64,000 nt of DNA, from positions 496,001 to 560,000 of the forward strand of contig NZ_RKHJ01000001.1 of the NCBI RefSeq assembly GCF_003752465.1, in the 5' to 3' direction. How positions within the stretch are numbered: the stretch's first letter is position 1; each line of letters begins with the position of its first letter. The translations under genes were made by a program, and so were the position numbers. A model generated the notes under the pieces. That model saw only the letters and a program-made list of their open reading frames with translations. It did not search any database and was not told where the DNA came from. Below, piece by piece: positions 16,853 to 24,660 of the stretch. The stretch is from Agrococcus jenensis. GTDB lineage: Bacteria > Actinomycetota > Actinomycetes > Actinomycetales > Microbacteriaceae.

Positions 16853-17046
16853 GGCGAAAGCATGCCAGCGCGGGAGAGGCGCGCCAAACCGCGCTCCAGG
16901 CCGGGCGGTCGACGCGCCTGGGGCCTCGACCGCGATGTCCCCGCCGACGCCCGTCCCGATCGTCCGGAGCAGTCGGCGCAAGAGGACTACAGTGGGCCCG
17001 TTCTGCGCCGCTCCGCGGCGCTCGGTCCCCGCGAGAGGCACAGCAG

Positions 17047-18477
17047 GTGGCGCAGTTGCGGACGTCGGACGGCTCGACGTTCCTCAGCCGATCCCGCGAC
17101 TCCCTCGACCGCTTCACGGGCAGCTACCCGGCGCGCTTCGCGATCATGGTGTTCGCCGCGATGAACCTGCTCTTCATGCTGCTCTTCATGACCCCGTGGG
17201 CGAGCGCGACCGGCGAGCCGACCGGCCCGGTCGACGCCTTCTTCCAGGCGGTGAGCGTCGTCTGCGTCACGGGCCTCACGGTCGTCGACATGTCGACGCA
17301 CTGGAGCCCCTTCGGGAACGCGGTCGTGCTGCTGGGCGTGCAGGTGGGCGGCATCGGCGTGCTGACGCTCGCCTCGATCCTCGGCCTGACCGTCGCGCGC
17401 AAGCTCGGCCTGCGGCAGAAGCTCATGGCCGCGAGCGACTCCAACCCCTCGCGCGTGCGCAAGGGCGTCGTCAAGGAGGGGCAGGCGATCCGGCTCGGTG
17501 AGGTCGGCGGGCTGCTGCGCACCGTGGCGCTGTCGGTGCTCGTCTTCGAGGCCGCGCTCATCGTGCTGCTGTACCCGCGCATCCTGCTCGAGGGCAAGAA
17601 CCCGCTGCAGGCGCTCTACGAGGCGACCTACTGGTCGTTCATGGCCTTCACGAACTCCGGCTTCGTGCCCACGCCCGAGGGCCTCGACCCCTACGCGACC
17701 GACCCGTGGTTCCTCATCGTGCTCGTGCTCGGCGTCTTCACCGGGTCGCTCGGGTTCCCCGTCTACTTCGTGCTGCTGCGGCACCTCGGCCGCCCCCGCC
17801 AGTGGTCGCTGCACGTCAAGCTGACGATCTCGGTCTCGCTCCTGCTCTTCCTCCTCGGCGGCCTCTCGTTCCTCGTGCTCGAGTGGGGCAACCCCGACTC
17901 GTGGGGCACCGACGGCTTCGGCCAGCAGCTGCTGCACGCGTTCTTCCTGTCGTCGATGGCCCGCTCCGGGGGCTTCGCGCTCGAGGACCTCGGGCTGCTC
18001 CACAACTCGAGCCTGCTCGTCACCGACATGCTGATGTTCGTCGGCGGTGGCTCCGCCTCGACCGCCGGCGGCATCAAGGTCACGACCCTCGCCATCCTGT
18101 TCCTCGCCGCCATCGCCGAGGCGCGGGGCCGCAAGTCGATGGAGGCGTTCGGCCGCCGCATCCCGTCCGACGTGCTGCGCCTGGCCGTCTCGGTCACGCT
18201 GTGGAGCGCGACGATCGTCGCGGGCGTCACGATCGTGCTGCTCGAGATCACCGGCGCGCCGCTGTCGTTCGTGCTGTTCGACGTGATCAGCGCCTTCGCG
18301 ACCGTCGGGCTCTCGACGGGCTTCACCCACCCCGGCCTCGAGGACCCGGCCAAGATCATCCTGGCCATCACCATGTTCGTCGGACGCATCGGTAGTGTGA
18401 CGCTCGCCGCCGCGCTGGCGGCGAGCCAGACGACGCAGCTGTTCACCCGCCCAGAGGAGAGGCCGATCGTTGGTTGA
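17047..18477 (+). CDS. ktrB: K+ uptake membrane subunit, TrkH/KtrB family
   Basis: This is the ion-conducting subunit of a Ktr/Trk potassium uptake system. The 476-residue protein has four pore-like repeats; visible filter segments are VCVTGLTVVD near 75, FTNSGFVPTPEG near 200, and GGSASTAGGIKVTT near 335, followed by ATVGLSTGFTHPG. The basic N-terminus is cytoplasmic. The start is GTG at 17047. It overlaps the regulatory subunit gene by 8 bases, so the two are cotranslated. Sodium coupling is typical of KtrB relatives but not shown by sequence. Confidence 0.93.
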   Translation: MAQLRTSDGSTFLSRSRDSLDRFTGSYPARFAIMVFAAMNLLFMLLFMTPWASATGEPTGPVDAFFQAVSVVCVTGLTVVDMSTHWSPFGNAVVLLGVQVGGIGVLTLASILGLTVARKLGLRQKLMAASDSNPSRVRKGVVKEGQAIRLGEVGGLLRTVALSVLVFEAALIVLLYPRILLEGKNPLQALYEATYWSFMAFTNSGFVPTPEGLDPYATDPWFLIVLVLGVFTGSLGFPVYFVLLRHLGRPRQWSLHVKLTISVSLLLFLLGGLSFLVLEWGNPDSWGTDGFGQQLLHAFFLSSMARSGGFALEDLGLLHNSSLLVTDMLMFVGGGSASTAGGIKVTTLAILFLAAIAEARGRKSMEAFGRRIPSDVLRLAVSVTLWSATIVAGVTIVLLEITGAPLSFVLFDVISAFATVGLSTGFTHPGLEDPAKIILAITMFVGRIGSVTLAAALAASQTTQLFTRPEERPIVG

Positions 18478-19141
18478 CAGGATCCCGCACGACGCCCCGG
18501 TGCTCGTGATCGGCCTCGGCCGCTTCGGCGCCGCGACCGCCGGCCAGCTCGCGCGACTCGACCGCGAGGTGCTCGCCATCGACGGCAGCATCGACCTCGT
18601 GCAGAAGTGGTCGGAGCGGCTCACGCACACGGTGCAGGCGGATGCGCGCTCCATCGACGCGCTCAAGCAGGTCGGCGCGCAGGACTTCGCGATCGCGGTC
18701 TGCGCGGTCGGCTCGTCGATCGAGGCGTCGGTGCTCATCGTCGCGAACCTCGTCGACCTCGGCATCCCGCAGATCTGGGCGAAGGCGATCAGCCAGTCGC
18801 ACGGCAAGATCCTCAGCCGCATCGGCGCGAACCACGTCATCTACCCGGAGGCGGAGGCCGGCGAGCGCGTCGCGCACCTCGTGTCGGGCCGGATGCTCGA
18901 CTACATCCAGTTCGACGATCAGTTCGCGATCGTGAAGATGTACCCGCCGAAGCACATCCGCGGCGTCACGCTCGCGGAGTCGAGGATCCGCTCGAAGTAC
19001 CACCTGACCGTCGTGGGCGTGAAGAGCCCCGGTGGCGAGTTCACCTACGCGACGCCCGAGACGATCGTCTCGAACCACGACCTCATCATCGTCTCCGGCA
19101 ACCAGGCCGACATCGAGCGGTTCGCGGGCCTGGGCGCCTGA
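18470..19141 (+). CDS. ktrA: K+ uptake regulatory subunit, TrkA/KtrA family
   Basis: This cytosolic gating subunit binds nucleotide through an RCK_N Rossmann domain (VLVIGLGRFGAATAGQLARL at 11-30, acidic D39 ending the second strand) and a C-terminal RCK_C domain (from about 135 to 223) that binds a second ligand. The start is TTG at 18470, with GAGGAGAGG at 7-base spacing and overlapping ktrB. At 223 residues it is the single-RCK KtrA form rather than the doubled TrkA. Confidence 0.93.
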   Translation: MVDRIPHDAPVLVIGLGRFGAATAGQLARLDREVLAIDGSIDLVQKWSERLTHTVQADARSIDALKQVGAQDFAIAVCAVGSSIEASVLIVANLVDLGIPQIWAKAISQSHGKILSRIGANHVIYPEAEAGERVAHLVSGRMLDYIQFDDQFAIVKMYPPKHIRGVTLAESRIRSKYHLTVVGVKSPGGEFTYATPETIVSNHDLIIVSGNQADIERFAGLGA

Positions 19142-19148
19142 GCGGCCG

Positions 19149-19538
19149 ATGACGATCGACGACGCGAAGCGCTGCCCGTGCGGGACGGGCCTCGTCTACG
19201 GCGAGTGCTGCGGGCCGATCCACCGGCGCGAGCGCGAGGCGGCGACCGCCGAGGTGCTCATGCGCTCCCGCTTCACGGCGTTCGCGACCGGCGACGTCGA
19301 CTGGCTGCTCGCCTCCTGGCACCCCACGACCCGGCCGCGATCGCTCGAGCTCGACCCGGGCATCCGCTGGCTGCGCCTCGAGATCCAGGGCACGAGCGGC
19401 GGCGGCCCCTTCGACCGCGAGGGCACGGTGGCCTTCGAGGCGCACTGGGTCGCGGACGGGCAGCGCGGCGTGCTGCGGGAGCTCAGCAGCTTCCGGCGCG
19501 ACCAGGGCTGGCAGTACGTGCAGGGCGACGCCGTCTGA
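19149..19538 (+). CDS. YchJ-family protein (SEC-C motif plus YchJ domain)
   Basis: This 129-residue protein starts with a zinc-binding SEC-C-like motif CPCGTGLVYGECCGP (about 9-23) followed by the YchJ domain with the signature AEVLMRSRFTAFATGDVDWL and a C-terminal FRRDQGWQYVQGD. The fold of the main domain is NTF2-like. The function of the family is unknown. It starts 7 bases after ktrA and probably shares its mRNA, though I see no functional link. Confidence 0.88.
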   Translation: MTIDDAKRCPCGTGLVYGECCGPIHRREREAATAEVLMRSRFTAFATGDVDWLLASWHPTTRPRSLELDPGIRWLRLEIQGTSGGGPFDREGTVAFEAHWVADGQRGVLRELSSFRRDQGWQYVQGDAV

Positions 19539-19547
19539 CGGGTCGCC

Positions 19548-19563
19548 GCCCGCTCCGGCGGGC
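19548..19563. terminator. Short hairpin between convergent genes
   Basis: GCCCGC and GCGGGC pair around TCCG between the stop of the YchJ-like gene and the stop of proC. It is a weak candidate terminator without a T-tract. Confidence 0.4.
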
Positions 19564-20403
19564 TCAGCCCGCGGCGAGCTCCTGCGCGCGCGCCAGGGCC
19601 GCGGCGGTCGCGCGGTCGAAGACCTCGCCGAGCCGGGCGTCCTGCAGCACCGCGACCGCGCGCTCGGTCGTGCCCTTCGGGCTCGTGACCCGGCGGCGCA
19701 GCTCCGCCGGCCGAGCGGTCATCGGCACCGAGCCGTCGGCGGCGAGCAGCTCGCTCGCGCCGCGGAACGTGCCCTGCACCATCGTCGCCGCCTGCTCTGG
19801 CGTGAAGCCCATCCGCTCGGCCGCGGCGGTGAGCTCCTCGATGAGCAGGAAGACGTAGGCGGGGCCGGAGCCCGAGATGGTCGAGAGCGCGTCGATCTGC
19901 GACTCGTCGACGACGATCACCTCGCCGACCGCCTCGAACATGCGGGCGACGAGCGCGACGTCGTCGGCAGAGGCGCGGGTGCCGCCGGCGGCGCCCGTCA
20001 CGCCGAGCCCGACGTGCGACGGGGTGTTCGGCATGGCGCGCACGACGGCGACCGATGCCGGCAGCGCAGCCTCGATCGACGCCACGGTGGTGCCGGCCGC
20101 GATCGAGACGACCACGGCGTCCGCGGCCAGGTGCGGAGCGATCTCGCGCGCAAGATCGACGATGCCGGCCGGCTTCACGCCGAGCACGACGAGCTTCGCG
20201 CCCGCGACCGCGCGGGCATTGCCGTCCGGCTCGTCGGCGAGCGCGATCGACTCGACGCCGTCGAGCCGGACCGCGGCCGCCTTCTCGGCGGTGCGGTTCG
20301 TCACGACGATGCGCTCGGCGCCGTGGCGGGCGAGCCCGGCGAGGATCGCACCGCCCATCGAGCCGACGCCGAGCATGGCAATGGGAGGGAGGGTCGCAGG
20401 CAT
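19564..20403 (-). CDS. proC: Pyrroline-5-carboxylate reductase
   Basis: ProC carries out the last step of proline synthesis, reducing pyrroline-5-carboxylate with NAD(P)H. Its 279 residues have the Rossmann motif GVGSMGGAILAGL near 12-24, then VVLGVKPAG, RAMPNTPSHVG, and the C-terminal dimer domain with STISGSGPAYVFLLIEEL and VTSPKGTTERAV. Start ATG at 20403: TACCCT ends 6 bases upstream, a leaderless pattern, so the longer upstream frame is not used. Confidence 0.96.
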   Translation of the reverse strand: MPATLPPIAMLGVGSMGGAILAGLARHGAERIVVTNRTAEKAAAVRLDGVESIALADEPDGNARAVAGAKLVVLGVKPAGIVDLAREIAPHLAADAVVVSIAAGTTVASIEAALPASVAVVRAMPNTPSHVGLGVTGAAGGTRASADDVALVARMFEAVGEVIVVDESQIDALSTISGSGPAYVFLLIEELTAAAERMGFTPEQAATMVQGTFRGASELLAADGSVPMTARPAELRRRVTSPKGTTERAVAVLQDARLGEVFDRATAAALARAQELAAG

Positions 20404-20467
20404 GCGGCCAGGGTAGCCGGGCGGCAGGGGCCGACCCACGCGCATCGTCGCGCGTAGACTCCCGGTC

Positions 20468-21430
20468 GTGAGCGCATCCCACGGTACGAAGGCCGTCGTC
20501 GCGGCGTTCCTCGCGAACACCGGCATCGCCATCACCAAGTTCATCGCCTGGTTCTTCTCGGGCTCCGCGTCGATGCTCGCCGAGGCCATCCACTCGGTCG
20601 CCGACGCCGGCAACCAGCTGCTGCTGCTGCTCGGCGGCAGGCTCGCGAAGAAGCAGGCGACGCCCGACCACCCCTTCGGCTACGGCCGCGAGCGCTACGT
20701 GTGGGCGTTCATCGTCGCGCTCGTGCTGTTCTCGGTCGGCGGCCTGTTCTCGATCTTCGAGGGCATCTCGAAGATCCAGCACCCGCACGAGCTCGACATC
20801 ATCTGGCTGCCGCTCGTCGTGCTCGGCATCGCGATCGTGCTCGAGAGCTTCTCGTTCCGGACGGCCATCGTGGAGGCCAACAAGGTGCGCGGCAAGGCCG
20901 GCTGGTGGGCGTTCATCCGCAAGTCGAAGAGCCCCGAGCTGCCCGTCATCCTGCTCGAGGACCTGGCCGCGCTCGTCGGCCTGGTGCTCGCCTTCGCCGC
21001 CGTCGGCCTCACCGCCATCACCGGCAACCCGCTCTTCGACGCGATCGGCACGCTCTGCATCGGCGTGCTGCTCATCGCCGTCGCCGCGATCCTCGCGGTC
21101 GAGATGAAGTCGCTGCTGATCGGCGAGGGCGCGACCCGCGAGGACAACGCGCGGATCGCCGCCCTGCTCAACGCGCACAAGGGCGTCGAGTCGGTCATCC
21201 ACATGAAGACGCTCTACCTCGGCCCCGACGAGCTCATGGTGGCCGCGAAGATCGCGTTCCCGCCGCAGTCCGACATCGAGCACGTGTCGCGCACGATTAA
21301 CGACCTCGAGGCCGACCTGCGCACCCAGGTGCCGCACGCGCGCGTGATCTACATCGAGCCGGACCTCTACGTCGAGCAGCCGGAGATCGCCCCCTCCACC
21401 GACCACATCGTCATCCAGTCGGGCAACTGA
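20468..21430 (+). CDS. Cation diffusion facilitator, ZnT9/SLC30A9-like
   Basis: This is a proton-coupled divalent cation exporter of the CDF family. The 320-residue protein has six membrane segments. Its second segment carries EAIHSVADAGNQLLLLLG and is followed by PDHPFGYGRERYVWAF, both signatures of the SLC30A9-like branch; the fifth segment has LEDLAALVGL. The C-terminal cytoplasmic domain (from about 215) has the ferredoxin-like CDF dimer fold. The metal is unknown. The GTG start has TAGACT ending 7 bases upstream; proC is divergent. Confidence 0.9.
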   Translation: MSASHGTKAVVAAFLANTGIAITKFIAWFFSGSASMLAEAIHSVADAGNQLLLLLGGRLAKKQATPDHPFGYGRERYVWAFIVALVLFSVGGLFSIFEGISKIQHPHELDIIWLPLVVLGIAIVLESFSFRTAIVEANKVRGKAGWWAFIRKSKSPELPVILLEDLAALVGLVLAFAAVGLTAITGNPLFDAIGTLCIGVLLIAVAAILAVEMKSLLIGEGATREDNARIAALLNAHKGVESVIHMKTLYLGPDELMVAAKIAFPPQSDIEHVSRTINDLEADLRTQVPHARVIYIEPDLYVEQPEIAPSTDHIVIQSGN

Positions 21431-21453
21431 GCGCGACTGCGTAGGCTGACTGC

Positions 21454-21870
21454 ATGGAGTTCCTGCACTCGCTGCTGCTCACCGCCCACCTCGTGGGGCT
21501 GTCGATGCTCATCGGCACGTTCATCCTCCAGATGCGCGCGCGGGCGGGCTACAACTTCACGATGATGCTGATCGGCGCGTCGATCCAGCTCGTCTCGGGC
21601 GTCGGCCTCTACGGCCTCGCCATGGCGGGCGACGGCGACGTGAACCACGCGAAGCTCGGCGTGAAGGGCCTCATCGCGGTCGTCGTCTTCGTCGCCGCGC
21701 TCATCGGCTTCCTGCGCCAGCGCGCGATGCATGCCGAGCGGTCCCGCCTCACCGCCGGCGGCGCCGTCTCGGTCGGCAACCTGCAGGTCGAGCGCAAGCT
21801 CGGCCCGTTCTTCCACACCGCCGGCGGCCTCGCCGCCGTGAACCTGCTCATCGCCGTCTTCTGGCCCTGA
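21454..21870 (+). CDS. Four-helix membrane protein, unknown function
   Basis: This 138-residue protein has about four hydrophobic segments (3-25, 35-55, 68-90 and 118-137). A small polar loop precedes the last one. It resembles the uncharacterised actinobacterial membrane proteins often annotated near CDF genes, but I do not recognise a named family. ATG: TAGGCT ends 6 bases upstream, so this gene likely has its own leaderless promoter inside the run from the CDF gene. Confidence 0.7.
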   Translation: MEFLHSLLLTAHLVGLSMLIGTFILQMRARAGYNFTMMLIGASIQLVSGVGLYGLAMAGDGDVNHAKLGVKGLIAVVVFVAALIGFLRQRAMHAERSRLTAGGAVSVGNLQVERKLGPFFHTAGGLAAVNLLIAVFWP

Positions 21871-21880
21871 CGGCCGCCCG

Positions 21881-22144
21881 ATGCCCTGGCTCGACGTGCT
21901 GGCCTGGGCGGGCGTCATCGGCGCCACCGCGGTGCTCGTCGCCCTCGGCCCGCGCATCTGGCACAGCGCATCGACGCAGCGCGCCCGGCGCATGGGCGGG
22001 CTGGGCGTGATCGACGAGATCTACCGGCCGGCCACGTACGAGCAGCGCATCGCGGACCAGCGCAGCGCCGAGGCGGGCGACAGCGTCGACGACCTCGAGC
22101 CGAAGGACCGCCACCGACCGCCAAGGGCATCCTCAACGGAGTGA
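21881..22144 (+). CDS. Small protein with one membrane segment; C-terminus inside a palindromic repeat
   Basis: This 87-residue protein has one N-terminal membrane helix (about 5-25) followed by a polar tail rich in charged residues (QRIADQRSAEAGDSVDDLEP). It follows the previous membrane gene by 10 bases and is probably cotranscribed. The last four codons and the stop lie inside copy 3 of the 63-bp palindrome, so the repeat forms the end of the gene. The function is unknown. Confidence 0.6.
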   Translation: MPWLDVLAWAGVIGATAVLVALGPRIWHSASTQRARRMGGLGVIDEIYRPATYEQRIADQRSAEAGDSVDDLEPKDRHRPPRASSTE

Positions 22145-22194
22145 CCGGTCGCGCGAGGGCACTATCCCCTCGCGCTACCAGCCGCTCCGTTGAG
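22132..22194. repeat. 63-bp palindromic repeat, copy 3
   Basis: It has the same length, terminal CTCAACGGAG/CTCCGTTGAG and centre CACTATC as copy 2. It lies between convergent genes, covers the stop codon of the upstream gene and ends 2 bases before the tadA stop codon. The position fits a bidirectional terminator. Confidence 0.88.
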
Positions 22195-22196
22195 GA

Positions 22197-22658
22197 TCAA
22201 CGGCGGGGGGCGAAGAAGGCGCGGAGCTGGGCCTCGGCCTCGGCGGCGAGCACGCCGGCGACCACCTCGACGCGGTGCGGCAGCCGGCGCTCGCGGAGCA
22301 CGTCGACCACGCTGCCCGCCGCGCCCGCCTTGTCGTCCCACGCGCCGAACACGACGCGCTCCACCCGGCTCGCGAGGATGGCACCCGCGCACATGACGCA
22401 CGGCTCGAGCGTGACGACGAGCGCGCAGCCGTCGAGGCGCCAGGAGCCGAGCCGGGCCGCCGCCTCGCGCAGCGCCACCACCTCGGCGTGGGCGGTCGGG
22501 TCGTGGCGCAGCTCGCGCTCGTTGCGGCCGGTGCCGATCACCGTGCCGGATGCGTCGACCACGATCGCGCCGACCGGCACGTCGGCGCTCGTGGTCGCGG
22601 CCGCCGCCTCGTCGAGCGCGAGGCGCATGAGCGCCTCGTCGCGTGCCGCAGGCCGCAT
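22197..22658 (-). CDS. tadA: tRNA adenosine(34) deaminase
   Basis: TadA makes inosine at the wobble position of tRNA-Arg(ACG). The 153-residue product has the cytidine-deaminase fold with zinc ligands H57 and catalytic E59 ([12 protein letters not shown]), and C87/C90 ([11 protein letters not shown]). Further family marks are [16 protein letters not shown] and the early VPVGAIVVD. The start is ATG at 22658. It is divergent from upp. Confidence 0.94.
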   Translation of the reverse strand: MRPAARDEALMRLALDEAAAATTSADVPVGAIVVDASGTVIGTGRNERELRHDPTAHAEVVALREAAARLGSWRLDGCALVVTLEPCVMCAGAILASRVERVVFGAWDDKAGAAGSVVDVLRERRLPHRVEVVAGVLAAEAEAQLRAFFAPRR

Positions 22659-22708
22659 CCGCCCTCCCCGATCGGGCGCGCCGTCCCGCGCCCACTACCC
22701 TGAAGCCT

Positions 22709-23347
22709 ATGCGCGTCCACGTCGCCGACCACCCGCTCATCACGCACAAGCTCACCGTCCTGCGGGACGAGCGCACGCCCTCCCCCACGTTCCGATCGCT
22801 CGTCGGGGAGCTCATGACGCTGCTCGCCTACGAGGCGACCCGCAACGTGCGCGTGACGCCGAAGGAGATCACCACGCCGGTGACGACCACGACGGGTGTC
22901 GAGATCGCCGAGCCGCGGCCGCTCGTGGTGCCGATCCTGCGCGCCGGCCTCGGCATGCTCGACGGCATGACGACCCTCGTCCCGACGGCGGAGGTCGGGT
23001 TCCTCGGCATGGCCCGCAACGAGACGACGCTCGAGCCGTACACGTACGCCGAGCGCCTCCCGGAGGACCTCTCCGACCGCCAGTGCTTCGTGCTCGACCC
23101 GATGCTCGCGACCGGCGGCTCGCTGTCGGCGGCGATGCGGTTCCTCTTCGATCGCGGCGCGGTCGACGTCACCGCGATCTGCCTGCTCGGCACGCCCGAG
23201 GGCATCGAGCGCGTCGAGCGCGACATGGACGGCCACGACGTGACGATCGTGCTCGGCGCGCTGGACGAGCGCCTCAACGAGCACGGCTTCATCGTGCCGG
23301 GGCTCGGCGACGCGGGCGACCGCCTGTACGGCACCGTCGACCACTAG
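22709..23347 (+). CDS. upp: Uracil phosphoribosyltransferase
   Basis: Upp salvages uracil to UMP using PRPP. Its 212 residues have the PRPP loop [13 protein letters not shown] near 130-142, [13 protein letters not shown] near 70-82, the flexible-arm region around ERLPEDLSD, and the C-terminal uracil-binding [15 protein letters not shown]. The ATG at 22709 has TACCCT ending 7 bases upstream; the longer open frame to the left overlaps the divergent tadA and is not used. Confidence 0.96.
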   Translation: MRVHVADHPLITHKLTVLRDERTPSPTFRSLVGELMTLLAYEATRNVRVTPKEITTPVTTTTGVEIAEPRPLVVPILRAGLGMLDGMTTLVPTAEVGFLGMARNETTLEPYTYAERLPEDLSDRQCFVLDPMLATGGSLSAAMRFLFDRGAVDVTAICLLGTPEGIERVERDMDGHDVTIVLGALDERLNEHGFIVPGLGDAGDRLYGTVDH

Positions 23348-23405
23348 GCGCTCGCGCGGCCCGGCAGCCGGCGTCACACTTCGTCACATTCGCTGACGGC
23401 GTCGT

Positions 23406-23435
23406 TTGACATCGCCGGATGCAAGCCGCGATACT
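23406..23435 (+). promoter_or_regulatory. Consensus vegetative promoter for a leaderless mini-ORF
   Basis: TTGACA at 23406-23411 is a perfect -35 hexamer. GATACT at 23430-23435 follows after 18 bases, and the ATG of the mini-ORF at 23443 is 7 bases further on, exactly where transcription should start. It is the clearest -35/-10 pair in the window. Confidence 0.75.
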
Positions 23436-23442
23436 GACAGGC

Positions 23443-23538
23443 ATGACGACCACCTCTGCCCTCCCGACCGTCTTCGCGGCCGATGGGACGAACGGCATGA
23501 TGATGCCGATGGTTGCCATGCGTCGAATGTGTGCTTGA
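23443..23538 (+). CDS. Leaderless 31-aa Met-rich mini-ORF (possible leader peptide)
   Basis: The peptide has 31 residues. Its second half holds seven of its eight methionines, in GMMMPMVAMRRMCA, with Cys as the penultimate residue. The start codon coincides with the predicted +1 of a consensus promoter, so the ORF would be translated from a leaderless transcript. The next gene, a winged-helix regulator, begins 228 bases after its stop on the same strand with its own ribosome binding site. A run of Met codons ending Arg-Arg-Met-Cys suggests a translation-sensing leader (Met or Cys supply), but no attenuator fold has been worked out. It could also be a functional microprotein. Confidence 0.5.
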   Translation: MTTTSALPTVFAADGTNGMMMPMVAMRRMCA

Positions 23539-23765
23539 GCGCAGCTCGCACCGTCCGATCGCTCCAGCAGCGCTGACGCCCTCGCGCGTCGCCTGCGGGC
23601 CTGAGCAGCCCTAGCGAGCGATCCCCGAACCGCATCGTCGGTTCGCACTCGACACTCGACACCGTGCCACCGCGCATCGGTGTCCTCCATGAGTCGACGG
23701 CCCTCATCGCCCGACCCGGCATCGCTGGTCGGACGGCCGCCGACCGCTCGCCGGAAGGCATCCCC
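23539..23765 (+). other. Untranslated spacer between mini-ORF and winged-helix gene
   Basis: These 227 bases follow the mini-ORF stop and would be the 5' leader of the regulator mRNA. I see no other start with good signals and no obvious terminator hairpin. The composition is slightly less GC-rich than the flanking genes. With the mini-ORF and its promoter it fills the only gap over 300 bases between recognised genes (23348-23765). Confidence 0.4.
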
Positions 23766-24485
23766 GTGACCATCACCGCTCTCCCCACCCGCACCCGTCG
23801 CCCGTCGCTCGAGACCCGCGTCGACGGCTCCTCGGCACTCGCCCCGAAGCGCGCCATCGCGGCACCCGCTCGCACGACTGCCCGCGCGCCGCAGATCCGC
23901 CCGGTGCCGGACGGCACCGAGGCTCGCGGCTTCGTGCTCTACGTCGGCCTCGGCGAGGATGCGGCCGCCTCCGACCACATCGAGCTCGCTCGCCTGGTCG
24001 GTGAGCTGCGCGCCCTCACCTCCCGGCTCGCCCCGAGCGCCGAGACGCACGCCGCCGTCGCGCTCGCCCCGGCCGGCGCGGGCGGCCGCGACGTGGATGT
24101 CGTGCGTCGCGCCCTGCAGGACCCGGCCGTGCAGCAGCCGGTCGTCGACACCGACCCCGGCATCGTCATCGACCTGACGCGCAAGCGCGTCGCGATCGGC
24201 GACGAGATCGCCGCGCTCACCTACCGCGAGTTCGAGCTGCTCCAGCACATCGTGCTGCGCGAGGGCTCGACGGTCGGACGCTGCGCCATCATCGACGCGC
24301 TCTGGGACGCGGACGACGAGAACCGGCCCAACGAGCGCACGATCGACGTGCACGTGCGCCGCCTGCGCTCCAAGCTGGGCGACTACGCCGAGATCATCCG
24401 GACGGTGCGCGGCGCGGGCTACCGCTTCGACCGGCACGCCGACGTGACGGTGCTCGCGACCGGCCCGAGCCCCGACCGCTTCTGA
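23766..24485 (+). CDS. Winged-helix transcriptional regulator (OmpR/PhoB-type DNA-binding domain, no receiver)
   Basis: The last roughly 90 of 239 residues form an OmpR/PhoB-type winged helix: LTYREFELLQHIVLREGSTV, then the recognition helix NERTIDVHVRRLRSKLG and the wing VRGAGYRF. The N-terminal half has no phosphoacceptor receiver; it starts with about 60 polar, Ala/Arg/Pro-rich residues and then a small alpha/beta region (FVLYVGLGEDAAASDHIEL). How it is switched is therefore unknown. The GTG at 23766 has GGAAGG at 7-base spacing. It may be controlled by the upstream mini-ORF. Confidence 0.85.
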   Translation: MTITALPTRTRRPSLETRVDGSSALAPKRAIAAPARTTARAPQIRPVPDGTEARGFVLYVGLGEDAAASDHIELARLVGELRALTSRLAPSAETHAAVALAPAGAGGRDVDVVRRALQDPAVQQPVVDTDPGIVIDLTRKRVAIGDEIAALTYREFELLQHIVLREGSTVGRCAIIDALWDADDENRPNERTIDVHVRRLRSKLGDYAEIIRTVRGAGYRFDRHADVTVLATGPSPDRF

Positions 24486-24536
24486 GCGGCCACAGCCTTC
24501 TCACAGGCGGCTCTGGGGCGGTTCGTTACCGATCCG

Positions 24537-24650
24537 TTATACGTTGAGCGCACGTTGATCGTAGTGCTGTGGCGGTCGACGGAAGCGATGGCCGATGCCT
24601 CGCTTGGTGCAAGGGACTGGGGCCGGTCGGGAGAACCCGACCGGCCCTTT
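24537..24650 (+). ncRNA. Candidate small RNA ending in a rho-independent terminator
   Basis: The stretch after the winged-helix gene has no good ORF but is structured. AAGCGA (24583-24588) pairs with TCGCTT (24600-24605), with an inner GGC/GCC pair around CGAT, and a classic terminator follows at 24620-24650. A TATACG hexamer at 24538-24543 could be a -10 box, giving a transcript of about 100 bases; no convincing -35 is visible. It could instead be only the 3' UTR and terminator of the upstream gene. Confidence 0.35.
24620..24650 (+). terminator. Rho-independent terminator
   Basis: GGGCCGGTCGGG (24620-24631) and CCCGACCGGCCC (24636-24647) form a perfect 12-bp stem around AGAA, followed by TTT. 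It is the best canonical terminator in the window and faces the convergent hydrolase gene. Confidence 0.88.
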
Positions 24651-24660
24651 GCATGCCCCG

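Noticed and set aside
24537..24650. Actinobacterial 6C RNA
   Set aside because: The loops are not C-rich; they are CGAT and AGAA.
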